From positions 31,071-95,070 of IMG/VR virus record IMGVR_UViG_3300033233_000020: a stretch of DNA of 64,000 bases; one strand, 5' to 3'. Shown piece after piece: positions 57,691-64,000 of this stretch. The notes below the pieces were generated by a model. The model worked only from the letters and a program-made list of their open reading frames with translations. It was not told the origin of the DNA and searched no databases. Each line of letters starts with the position of its first letter. The first letter of the stretch is position 1. The DNA comes from a virus. The position numbers were made by a program, and so were the translations under genes.

Positions 57691-58037
57691 GTAAAGGCAG
57701 GCACTTGATCCTGGATCTCTATGGTTGTGACCCAGGTATCCTTGATGATTATGATGAGTTGACGCGCCTGCTTGAAGCAGCTTTGAATATGGCGGGTGCT
57801 ACTATCCTTCGTATCTTTGGTGAGAAGTTTGAGCCGCAAGGCGTCACCATACTGGCGTTGCTTGCTGAGTCTCATGCGTCCATTCATGCGTGGCCTGAGT
57901 TGGGATATGCAGCAGTCGACTTATATACATGTGGTACTGCAACCGCGACCGATAAGGCTGCAGAATTTTTAATCCATAAACTTGGTTGTAAACACCATGT
58001 GCAACAAGATCTTATTCGGGATTCAGCAAAAAACTAA
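57687..58037 (+). CDS. speD: S-adenosylmethionine decarboxylase proenzyme
   Basis: 116 residues. LLAESHASIHAWPEL contains the self-processing site between E61 and S62, where Ser becomes the pyruvoyl cofactor; H67 and C82 (DLYTCG) match the other catalytic positions. It makes decarboxylated SAM for spermidine synthesis. Length fits the short prokaryotic class. Known as an auxiliary gene in some cyanophages; here it is translationally coupled to the primase-helicase, so polyamines may support DNA replication or packing. Confidence 0.93.
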   Translation: MSKGRHLILDLYGCDPGILDDYDELTRLLEAALNMAGATILRIFGEKFEPQGVTILALLAESHASIHAWPELGYAAVDLYTCGTATATDKAAEFLIHKLGCKHHVQQDLIRDSAKN

Positions 58038-58040
58038 AGT

Positions 58041-58934
58041 TTAATAAGCCGTGTTTAATTGGCTCTCTAGTTTTTTAATTTTTTTATCTTTTTCTGTTTC
58101 CATGCCAAGTGAGCCAGCTAACATCCCAGTAAGACCAAGACCGGTAACGGCGCCTACTTCATCTCCTATAAGACGCCCTACTGCACGTCCAACGTGCTCT
58201 CCTGTGATGGGTTTTGAATCTTTAAGCAAAGATTCAAACGCAGCTCCAATATTTATATCTGTTCCAGGGACTGTTTTGTTTTTGGTAAGTAGGGCCATTT
58301 TCACAATATTATTATCCATGTTTGCAGCGGCCTGTGTGTTGATTAAATTCTCAACTTGATTAAAGCCTTGATCCATTAAATTCTGAGCTGTTGCTCCCAT
58401 TTGTTTGCGTTGTTCAGGAGAAAGATTCTCAAGCGTCTCCAGTACCGAACGTCCTTGTCCGACTGTGGTAACAGTGTTGTGATATTTTTTAAAAATCTCA
58501 GGATCAACACCATATTTGCCGGCAAAGACTTGTGGACTTTGTAGAGCTTCGTGTAAAAGTTGAGAAGAAGTTTGACTTTTTAATTCTTGTTTGATTTGAC
58601 CTTTGCCAAAACGTAAGGTTTCTTGGGCTCCTTTAGCAAGTGTCTTTTGTCCCATTCCCCTGCCAAAGCCCGCGAGAAGTCCTTCTTGATTTTTTAAAAC
58701 ATTTGGGTTAATGCGTTTTCCTAGTGCGGCTCCTATGTGTTTACCTAATAATCCAATACCAAAGCCGCCAGCTACAGCTCCTACTGTTTGTAAAGCAACT
58801 TGTGGCAATGAGACATCAGTGCCCATTAAGCTTAAACCAGCCGGAACACCTACAAACAAACCTTCTTGAAATTCATTAAAAACTTCATTCTGCTGAAGCT
58901 GCATAAGCTTGCCAGCAAGTTCTGCTTTTTTCAC
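58041..58934 (-). CDS. Gly-zipper membrane-type virion protein
   Basis: 297 residues. Hydrophobic Gly-rich segments at about 28-68 (FVGVPAGLSLM, VGAVAGGFGIGLLG) and 255-280 (VGAVTGLGLTGMLAGSLG) flank a helical charged centre. It resembles the Gly/Ala-zipper group at 7.7 and 16-20 kb, which suggests an outlying virion gene among replication genes. Function inferred. Confidence 0.7.
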   Translation of the reverse strand: MKKAELAGKLMQLQQNEVFNEFQEGLFVGVPAGLSLMGTDVSLPQVALQTVGAVAGGFGIGLLGKHIGAALGKRINPNVLKNQEGLLAGFGRGMGQKTLAKGAQETLRFGKGQIKQELKSQTSSQLLHEALQSPQVFAGKYGVDPEIFKKYHNTVTTVGQGRSVLETLENLSPEQRKQMGATAQNLMDQGFNQVENLINTQAAANMDNNIVKMALLTKNKTVPGTDINIGAAFESLLKDSKPITGEHVGRAVGRLIGDEVGAVTGLGLTGMLAGSLGMETEKDKKIKKLESQLNTAY

Positions 58935-59000
58935 TGTCTAGTTTTTTACTAGTCTACTTTGTTTTATTTTTAGTATAGTTAGACAAGACGTCTTCTGTTA
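58935..59000. promoter_or_regulatory. Divergent promoter region with palindrome
   Basis: Contains TAGTATAGT (58972-58980) as a plus-strand -10 candidate, the palindrome AAGACGTCTT (58985-58994) between it and the ATG, and CTAG-7-CTAG near the minus start. The palindrome sits where a repressor would block initiation. Confidence 0.5.
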
Positions 59001-60269
59001 ATGACTAACAAACCTAAGCTCCTGTGGATTGCAGACTTTGCTGCAATGACCGGATTTGGACGGGTAAGTGGTGCAATCTTGCCGCGTATCAAAGATAAGT
59101 ATGACATCACGGTGCTGGCATGTAACTGGCATGGGGATCCAACGCCTGAGCAGAAAGATTTCCGTATGTTTCCAGCGGCTAATCGTTTTCAGCAAGCACC
59201 GTTTGGCGAAGATCGCATCCGTGAAATCGTAGAGCGTGAGCAGCCAGATATTATTTTTACGTTGAACGATCCTTGGATTGCTTCAGAGCAATATCGACGC
59301 ATTCAAGACTTGCATCAACAGAAAAAATTTAAGTTCTGTGGTTACATGACCATGGATTCTTACGATTGGCTAGGTGGTATTGATCCTCATATCAGTGAGT
59401 GGGACTCGCTCATTACCTTTACGGAATTTGGTGCCTACGAATTCCTTAAGGCAGGCATAAACAAACCTATCACTGTTATCCCCCATGGCCTAGATAGCTC
59501 TGTCTTCTACCCCAAGGACAAGAAAGAGGCACGTAAAGAGTTAGGGCTATCGGAAGACATCTTTATTTGTTTCAACGGCCAACGTAATCAGCCGCGTAAA
59601 CGAATGGACATTACCATTGCTGCTTTTGCATTGTTTGCAGTGGGTAGACCAGATACTCAGTTGTACATGCATTGTGGACTCAAAGATCAGGGCTGGGATC
59701 TGATGCCGTTGTTCGCACGTGAGATGAAGCGTAATGGACTGGATCCCAACCATCGCATCATCATGACTGCTAATACACCACAGCCTCCAAACGTATCAGT
59801 GGAGATGCTGAATACCATCTACAACGTTGCTGACGTTGGTATCAACACCACTAAAGGAGGGGGCTGGGAGCTTGTCAACTTTGAGCATGCCGCCTGCCGT
59901 GTAGCGCAGGTGGTACCGAACCATACGAGCACCAAGGAGATTTTTGAGGGGCACGGAGAGCTGATTCGTTGCGACCACATTGACGTTGACCCAAACTATG
60001 GACGAGATATGCCGTGCCCTTCGGTTGAGCACCTCGCTGAAATCTTGGCGAATTTGTATGAGGATCGGGAACACCTTGATCAAGTTGCTCAGTTTTGCTA
60101 CGACCGAGTGACGGAACCCCAGTTTAAGTGGGACAACATTGCTGATCAATTTGATGTGGAGTTCCAGGGGGTGTTGCGAGCTGAACCTTTGGTGAGTGCA
60201 GAGTCTGTCTCATCGGAGAAAAAGGGGAAGTGTAAGAAGAAGAGGAAGAAGGTATTGGTTGGTGACTGA
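59001..60269 (+). CDS. Glycosyltransferase, group 1 (GT4-like)
   Basis: 422 residues. The N-terminal Rossmann-like half starts LLWIADFAAMTGFGRVSGAI with PDIIFTLNDPW near 89. The second half has VIPHGLDSSVFYP near 160, FICFNGQRNQPRKRMDI near 188 and the donor-binding GVGIN.TKGGGWELVNFEHA segment near 275-298, the E-x7-E region of GT-B enzymes. The chain ends in a Lys-rich tail. It may modify host or phage surface glycans or glycosylate virion protein or DNA; the acceptor is unknown. Confidence 0.88.
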   Translation: MTNKPKLLWIADFAAMTGFGRVSGAILPRIKDKYDITVLACNWHGDPTPEQKDFRMFPAANRFQQAPFGEDRIREIVEREQPDIIFTLNDPWIASEQYRRIQDLHQQKKFKFCGYMTMDSYDWLGGIDPHISEWDSLITFTEFGAYEFLKAGINKPITVIPHGLDSSVFYPKDKKEARKELGLSEDIFICFNGQRNQPRKRMDITIAAFALFAVGRPDTQLYMHCGLKDQGWDLMPLFAREMKRNGLDPNHRIIMTANTPQPPNVSVEMLNTIYNVADVGINTTKGGGWELVNFEHAACRVAQVVPNHTSTKEIFEGHGELIRCDHIDVDPNYGRDMPCPSVEHLAEILANLYEDREHLDQVAQFCYDRVTEPQFKWDNIADQFDVEFQGVLRAEPLVSAESVSSEKKGKCKKKRKKVLVGD

Positions 60270-60294
60270 GAACCAAGGCTATGACTGAGTTTTT

Positions 60295-60319
60295 ACCCTG
60301 GCGAAAGCTGGGGTTTTTT
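60295..60319 (+). terminator. Rho-independent terminator
   Basis: ACCCTGGC-GAAA-GCTGGGGT stem with GNRA tetraloop followed by T6, 25 bases after the glycosyltransferase stop. Among the clearest terminators in the window. Confidence 0.85.
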
Positions 60320-60331
60320 GTTGCAAAGCTA

Positions 60332-60640
60332 GTCTCAAAGTGAGACAGGTACAGAGATTGATGCGACTGGGCCTAATTTCTCTTTAAGTAATGGAACAGC
60401 CTTATCCCAGATTTATATTTAGGGATGTGTAAGATTTTTGAGACACATGTGAGTCTCATGAGATTCATCTTACACATCCACTTCTTACACATCGGATGAG
60501 GCTGTTCAATTAGTACTAGAGTAATAGGGGGGTTTAAGTCCATACTCTGCACTTAAAAGGGCAATTCTCATGCCTTGTCTCAAGTGAGAAATATGAGACA
60601 CCTTTTGCACCAAGCCTTTTGACGGAATCTTACACATCCA
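60332..60640. repeat. Repeat-dense non-coding block, origin or operator candidate
   Basis: No gene lies between 60270 and 60648. The hexamer GTCTCA/TGAGAC occurs six times as three dyads: 60332-60346, 60439-60458 and 60577-60599. TCTTACACATC occurs at 60468, 60483 and 60628, and inverted at 60424; the inverted and first direct copy form a 13-bp stem (60423-60435 with 60467-60479) enclosing the second dyad. This iteron-like layout suits a replication origin or a multi-site operator. Confidence 0.65.
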
Positions 60641-60648
60641 CTTTTTCT

Positions 60649-61326
60649 ATGGCAAACGTAATGCGTGGCTACAAACCAGTAAAAGAGCAAGTCAACTTTC
60701 GGTACTTACGCTCCACAGATACCAAGGCACTGGAAAGGTGGGGTTACTACCGGGGTTTCCCCTGTGCTTTTGGTCATACCATTCGCGATTCAACAAATCA
60801 CTGGTGTTATGAGTGCGTATTAAAAATCAAAAGTAATTTCTGTGGGTTCGATCTGAACTATTTACACCTGGACTACAAGGCTTCAATGCACCGGTTGTGG
60901 CAGCGTGTCCAGATCGGCAGTTGGGATGAGTGCTGGGACATCTCGGACCCTGGTACCAAGGGGCTCAAGCGCGTCTGGATGCCTTCTCACCGCTCCTTTA
61001 CGGACAATACACTCGGCAATAACATCACCGTTCAGAAGGCCATCTATGCTTGCACCTGGGGGGATGTAGGTAGTCTCAGGGTAAGTCGCACGTGCAACAA
61101 TCCAAGATGCTGCAACCCGCTTCATATGGTCAGTAGCTGGAACCGTAAAACACCTCCTAAGGTTGTTTCACCTTTCTGTACTGAGTATGAAGTTGAGAAA
61201 CTGATGCTGCTTGCTGACCTGGAACGTAAAGGCATGGATGCCAATAAAGTAATCCAACGCGAGTTTAGGGCTAGCATCACTGCTCCCAAGGATGCTCAAA
61301 TTGACCCCAAGTACAATGAAGAGTAA
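60649..61326 (+). CDS. HNH-type zinc-binding endonuclease
   Basis: 225 residues from ATG 60649. FPCAFGHTIRDSTNHWCYEC near 43-62 is a zinc ribbon; SRTCNNPRCCNPLHMVS near 150-166 is the C.N..C.NP.H motif of the HNH_3 kind. Basic and Trp-rich. Probably a mobile or regulatory DNA nuclease. The longer frame from 60619 would run through the repeat block and is less likely. Confidence 0.75.
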   Translation: MANVMRGYKPVKEQVNFRYLRSTDTKALERWGYYRGFPCAFGHTIRDSTNHWCYECVLKIKSNFCGFDLNYLHLDYKASMHRLWQRVQIGSWDECWDISDPGTKGLKRVWMPSHRSFTDNTLGNNITVQKAIYACTWGDVGSLRVSRTCNNPRCCNPLHMVSSWNRKTPPKVVSPFCTEYEVEKLMLLADLERKGMDANKVIQREFRASITAPKDAQIDPKYNEE

Positions 61327-61346
61327 CCCCAGATACTGGCAGTGAA

Positions 61347-62285
61347 GTGGCAAGAAGCCAGGAAATCCAACGTCAACGTACACAAAATAATCCTCTTGTT
61401 TTAGGCAGCTTTGATACGACCACGCTTAAATACTTGAAGGGAAGCCTGGGACCGCTGAATCAACTTGTAGGTAAAGCTGACACTAGCCAACAATCAAACG
61501 GCGGATTTGGCGGCGGGGCTTACAATCATTGGTTCCAAATTAATTTAGAGGCTAGTGCCTGGATAATTGTTGTTAAATCTGGGCCAAAACCAAATTATAT
61601 TCAGACTTCTGTTTATGATTTAGATAAAAAACCTATTGAAGGCAGGGGAATATTTCAAGGAGATTCTATTATTACTGATACTGGCACTGCTCTTTTTTAC
61701 CCCTATTTAAATACGGTAATGGGGGCCCAGTCTGATCTTTATAGTACATTTGATTCGGTACGTTTAGATCGTGGCGACGAAAGATATTATCCCTTGGAAG
61801 CCGGTAGATACTTGCTTTGCGTATCAACAACCAGGAATGAAATTATAGGTTATGAAATTGGACTGATAATTGAATTTCCAATAGATCAAATATTTTTTGC
61901 TTTAGAAGATGAAGGCGAAATTTCTTTGCTTTTAAAAGAAACAGCGATTGATTTTTCACGTACTATTAATATTATTTCTCCAATTACTGTTGATACGATT
62001 ATTAACACAGATAGCAATCGACCCAACGGTTTTACCGAAGATACAAGTCAAATAAATGCAGGTGTTACCGTGACTGTTTTATTTGGATCGGAATGGTTTA
62101 TTGGTGCCCCCGTGCCCTCGAGTCAAGCAAATGAATTCACTGTTATCTTAGAGCCCGGCAGCAATCTGTATTATGATACCATTCATGATCATTCCCTTGA
62201 AGAATGGCAAAGCAGCTGGGAATCTACGCATCAAGATACGGATAAATTTCCAGAAGTATTTATCCCTTTAACCAATAGGTTGTAA
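61347..62285 (+). CDS. Beta-rich fibre or spike candidate
   Basis: 312 residues from GTG 61347. Regular strands and turns, with LEASAWIIVVKSG, LEAGRYLLCVSTTRNE and repeated ITVDTII-type strands; few Cys and no signal peptide. The composition suggests a receptor-binding or other surface protein. Unlike most virion genes it is on the plus strand. Function inferred. Confidence 0.65.
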   Translation: MARSQEIQRQRTQNNPLVLGSFDTTTLKYLKGSLGPLNQLVGKADTSQQSNGGFGGGAYNHWFQINLEASAWIIVVKSGPKPNYIQTSVYDLDKKPIEGRGIFQGDSIITDTGTALFYPYLNTVMGAQSDLYSTFDSVRLDRGDERYYPLEAGRYLLCVSTTRNEIIGYEIGLIIEFPIDQIFFALEDEGEISLLLKETAIDFSRTINIISPITVDTIINTDSNRPNGFTEDTSQINAGVTVTVLFGSEWFIGAPVPSSQANEFTVILEPGSNLYYDTIHDHSLEEWQSSWESTHQDTDKFPEVFIPLTNRL

Positions 62286-62350
62286 TATATTCTTTGTAAA
62301 TCGTACATATAGGGATCTAAAATGTTTATAGGATTTTAAATAGTTTGCTC

Positions 62351-62491
62351 ATGGATTTCCTCTATCATCCTGCCTTTTGGATTATTGTATCTGCTGCTTC
62401 TGAGTTAATTGCTCTGTCTCCTTTAAAAAGCAACAGCATTATTCAATTGGTATTACGTGCCATTTATTCAGTTAAACTGGGAAAGTTCTGA
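62351..62491 (+). CDS. 46-residue cyanophage-type membrane peptide
   Basis: MDFLYHPAFWIIVSAASELI followed by ALSPLKSNSIIQLVLRAI. Hydrophobic N-terminal half and an LKSNS motif of a kind seen in short cyanobacterial and cyanophage peptides. ATG 62351 to TGA 62491, closed by a terminator-like hairpin. The rest of 62286-62587 shows no other gene. Confidence 0.6.
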   Translation: MDFLYHPAFWIIVSAASELIALSPLKSNSIIQLVLRAIYSVKLGKF

Positions 62492-62507
62492 CTAAACTTG
62501 TGGGCAG

Positions 62508-62526
62508 CAGTATTAATTAAATACTG
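62508..62526. terminator. Convergent terminator hairpin
   Basis: CAGTATT-5-AATACTG stem with TTTA after it on the plus strand, between a plus-strand peptide gene and minus-strand lysis genes. Weak T tract, so efficiency is uncertain. Confidence 0.5.
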
Positions 62527-62587
62527 TTTACTACTGGGTCTCAAAATGCTATTACCTAATAACAATAACAATGTTAGAGAGCTAAAT

Positions 62588-63124
62588 CTATTTAGATGTT
62601 AGGATTGACCAGCCAGTGTTGCGGCCATCAACCTCCCAACGTGGGAGCCAATTTTTTTTAGTGTATTGAATATTTTTACCTGCAGTGGAGGAATTGCTGA
62701 CGTATCCACCAGATGACATATTACCTTCCCCAAAGGGATCATGTAATACCAAATGGGTAGGTGTAAAACCACACACTACGCCCCAATGACCACCACCTGT
62801 TGGTTTAGCTGCCGTGCCATGATGCAACCATCCGCAAGCAACAGGTCTGTTGTTACGTATCTCATTTTCTAATAGAGTTAAATTTCCATTAGTTACAAAT
62901 TTTGCTTTAAGTCCCAGAGATTGAAGTGTTTTTAACTGTGCGGAACTATCCGTGGTATCTCCAAATTTTTGTCTTATTGCATTGTATTCATCATCTGTTT
63001 TTATCTTTCCATAAAAAGCGGCAACCATTGCGCAAGAAGAAGAAAAGCACTCACGATTTCCCTGCCCTGATTTATTGTCAAGCTGATAAAAATAAGGAAC
63101 CACTAAAGTTTGCGTGGTAGTCAT
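62588..63124 (-). CDS. C39-like cysteine peptidase, endolysin candidate
   Basis: 178 residues. VPYFYQLDN and RECFSSSCAMVAAFYG give the Gln and nucleophile Cys26 region; GGGHWGVVCGF supplies His114 and LHDPFG supplies Asp130, the catalytic order of C39-type papain-like peptidases. There is no signal peptide. Such domains occur in phage cell-wall hydrolases, so lysis or entry is plausible. It overlaps the upstream gene by four bases (ATGA). Confidence 0.75.
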   Translation of the reverse strand: MTTTQTLVVPYFYQLDNKSGQGNRECFSSSCAMVAAFYGKIKTDDEYNAIRQKFGDTTDSSAQLKTLQSLGLKAKFVTNGNLTLLENEIRNNRPVACGWLHHGTAAKPTGGGHWGVVCGFTPTHLVLHDPFGEGNMSSGGYVSNSSTAGKNIQYTKKNWLPRWEVDGRNTGWSILTSK

Positions 63125-63666
63125 GGCTGCGTAAGGGTTACGCGCAAGCGTGTTTCTGGGACGCCTGGCAATGCGCTATTGCGTACGTCTTTGTAGCCGT
63201 ACTTACGGCCTTGAAGGATGATTTCATCTTCCCGGCCGAAGTTCTTGATTGTTACTTGCTGAAGGTGGTTGAGGGGATGACACTGGAAGCCATGTTTTTC
63301 GGAGCACTTCGCCACGTCAATCTTGTTGGTGAAGGTAAAGACATCTTTCGCTGTGTCCTTTTTGAAGTCCACGATGCCGCCATCGCGCTTGCTGATGATG
63401 ACACCTTGAGGGCCAAAGGTTAGGGAGTCGGAGCCGGTGCTGCCGTTGAAGCGCCAGGAAGTGTAGATGCCACGGTCGAGGTAGAAGCCAGTGACGCCTT
63501 CTTTGCCTGTTTTCATTTGCAGGCCCGCCAAGTGATTGGTGGGAGCACTAGTAGCAATGCGGACGATGCCTTGCTTGACCGTGAAGGTAGAGTAGGCACG
63601 TTGCGCTGGAATCAAGGCGTTCCAGTTGAGCGTGGCTAGGAGAATAGAAAGCAGTGCTGGATTCAT
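63121..63666 (-). CDS. Exported protein coupled to the C39 peptidase
   Basis: 181 residues. The first 23 residues (MNPALLSILLATLNWNALIP) look like a weak signal peptide or membrane anchor; the rest is beta-rich with two Cys (AKC, QC). DNA here is more GC-rich than in most of the window. No domain recognised; it may assist lysis or be a surface protein. Confidence 0.7.
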   Translation of the reverse strand: MNPALLSILLATLNWNALIPAQRAYSTFTVKQGIVRIATSAPTNHLAGLQMKTGKEGVTGFYLDRGIYTSWRFNGSTGSDSLTFGPQGVIISKRDGGIVDFKKDTAKDVFTFTNKIDVAKCSEKHGFQCHPLNHLQQVTIKNFGREDEIILQGRKYGYKDVRNSALPGVPETRLRVTLTQP

Positions 63667-63693
63667 GGGGATGTTAATAAAAAGGAGTGATAC

Positions 63694-64000
63694 TCACTGC
63701 CACGGCAAACCAGATGCTTTACTGGGCGCGTGTTGCTCATCAAGTTGTGCTTGCAGGGCTGCCTCTACCTCTTCTACCTTTTCGGCGCCGCCAAGTTTTT
63801 CCTGCACCCAGCCAATGACGATCTCGGGGGTGAGGTCGGCAAAGGGGATAATAGCGTCTTCAGGAGCTTCAAAGCCAATGCTGCCGTAAGCGCCGGCAGA
63901 GTAGGTGCCGTCATTGGCATCTACGGTGTAGTGGGCAGTGAAAACAATGCCGTCAGCAGCATGACGCTCAAGCTGGGCAATGTTCCAAGTGGTGATAGTA
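63694..64000 (-). CDS. Conserved phage protein, 5' end cut by window
   Basis: The frame is open from the window edge to TGA 63694. Visible residues include TWNIAQLERHAADGIVFTAH, then YTVDANDGTYSAGAYGSIGF and IGWVQEKLGGAEKVEEVEAA, ending SKASGLPWQ. This matches a small conserved phage family (I associate it with DUF7936) of unknown function found with structural genes. Confidence 0.75.
   Translation of the reverse strand, partial: TITTWNIAQLERHAADGIVFTAHYTVDANDGTYSAGAYGSIGFEAPEDAIIPFADLTPEIVIGWVQEKLGGAEKVEEVEAALQAQLDEQHAPSKASGLPWQ

Noticed and set aside
1-64000. Temperate phage or prophage
   Set aside because: No integrase, excisionase, att-like repeats or lysogeny repressor seen; the KilA-N protein alone is not enough. 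Genes outside the window could change this.
1-64000. Photosystem genes psbA or psbD
   Set aside because: Searched for by eye among all long frames; none has D1/D2-like membrane segments. Only hli is present.

Overview
The window is a continuous stretch of a double-stranded DNA phage genome, and the host is almost certainly a picocyanobacterium of the Synechococcus type. Three observations support this: a high-light-inducible (Hli) chlorophyll-binding protein gene, a tRNA-Leu(UAA) of cyanobacterial type, and many small proteins of kinds seen in Synechococcus and its phages. The hallmark genes are a T7-type family A DNA polymerase, an SF3 primase-helicase, tandem-OB SSB, RecB-like exonuclease, large terminase, portal, scaffold and an HK97-fold capsid protein. 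No integrase, tail sheath, tail tube or tape-measure gene is recognisable. This would suit a podovirus-like or tail-poor particle such as the freshwater S-EIV1 lineage, but that placement is an inference from memory and has not been tested.

Layout. 1-24.3 kb, minus strand: virion module. From distal to proximal it holds beta-rich structural proteins, a lytic transglycosylase-like protein, a circularly permuted M23 peptidase, a ComEA-like HhH protein, a decoration candidate, major capsid protein, scaffold, portal, large terminase, and then about ten unrecognised virion or ejection candidates. Several of those are Gly/Ala-zipper membrane-type proteins, and the last is a 1191-residue protein. 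A free-standing HNH endonuclease on the plus strand interrupts the module.

24.3-47 kb, plus strand: early and replication module. About 45 mostly small genes are tightly packed, often with ATGA or TAATG overlaps. They include PcfJ-like, Gp88-like, DNA polymerase, SSB and Gp157-like genes, and a tRNA-Leu whose 5' end lies inside the preceding gene. Most larger gaps in this part hold perfect RNA hairpins placed just upstream of the next start codon. Some are copies of conserved families: a dispersed 26-nt hairpin element (seven copies), a triple-hairpin element (three tandem-spaced copies), a CTGCG hairpin (two copies) and a TGTAAGTCC-type element (two further copies). Few of these genes have a Shine-Dalgarno sequence, whereas several virion genes have strong ones.

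47-54 kb, mixed strands: accessory genes. These are a Dps-like ferritin, an HNH endonuclease, a highly structured non-coding block with a tRNA-like element, a KilA-N protein, three lysine-rich small proteins, a methyltransferase and the Hli gene with a 30-residue membrane peptide. 53.9-60.3 kb: exonuclease, primase-helicase, S-adenosylmethionine decarboxylase (speD), another membrane-type virion candidate on the minus strand, and a glycosyltransferase. 60.3-60.65 kb is a repeat-rich non-coding block that could be an origin or operator array. 60.6-64 kb: a second HNH protein, a beta-rich fibre candidate, and a minus-strand pair of a signal-peptide protein with a C39-like cysteine peptidase, followed by a protein cut by the window edge.

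Together the genes suggest a lytic phage with divergent early/replication and virion blocks, auxiliary genes for photoprotection, polyamine synthesis and iron/DNA protection, and an unusually dense set of RNA leader elements that may control the early genes after transcription.
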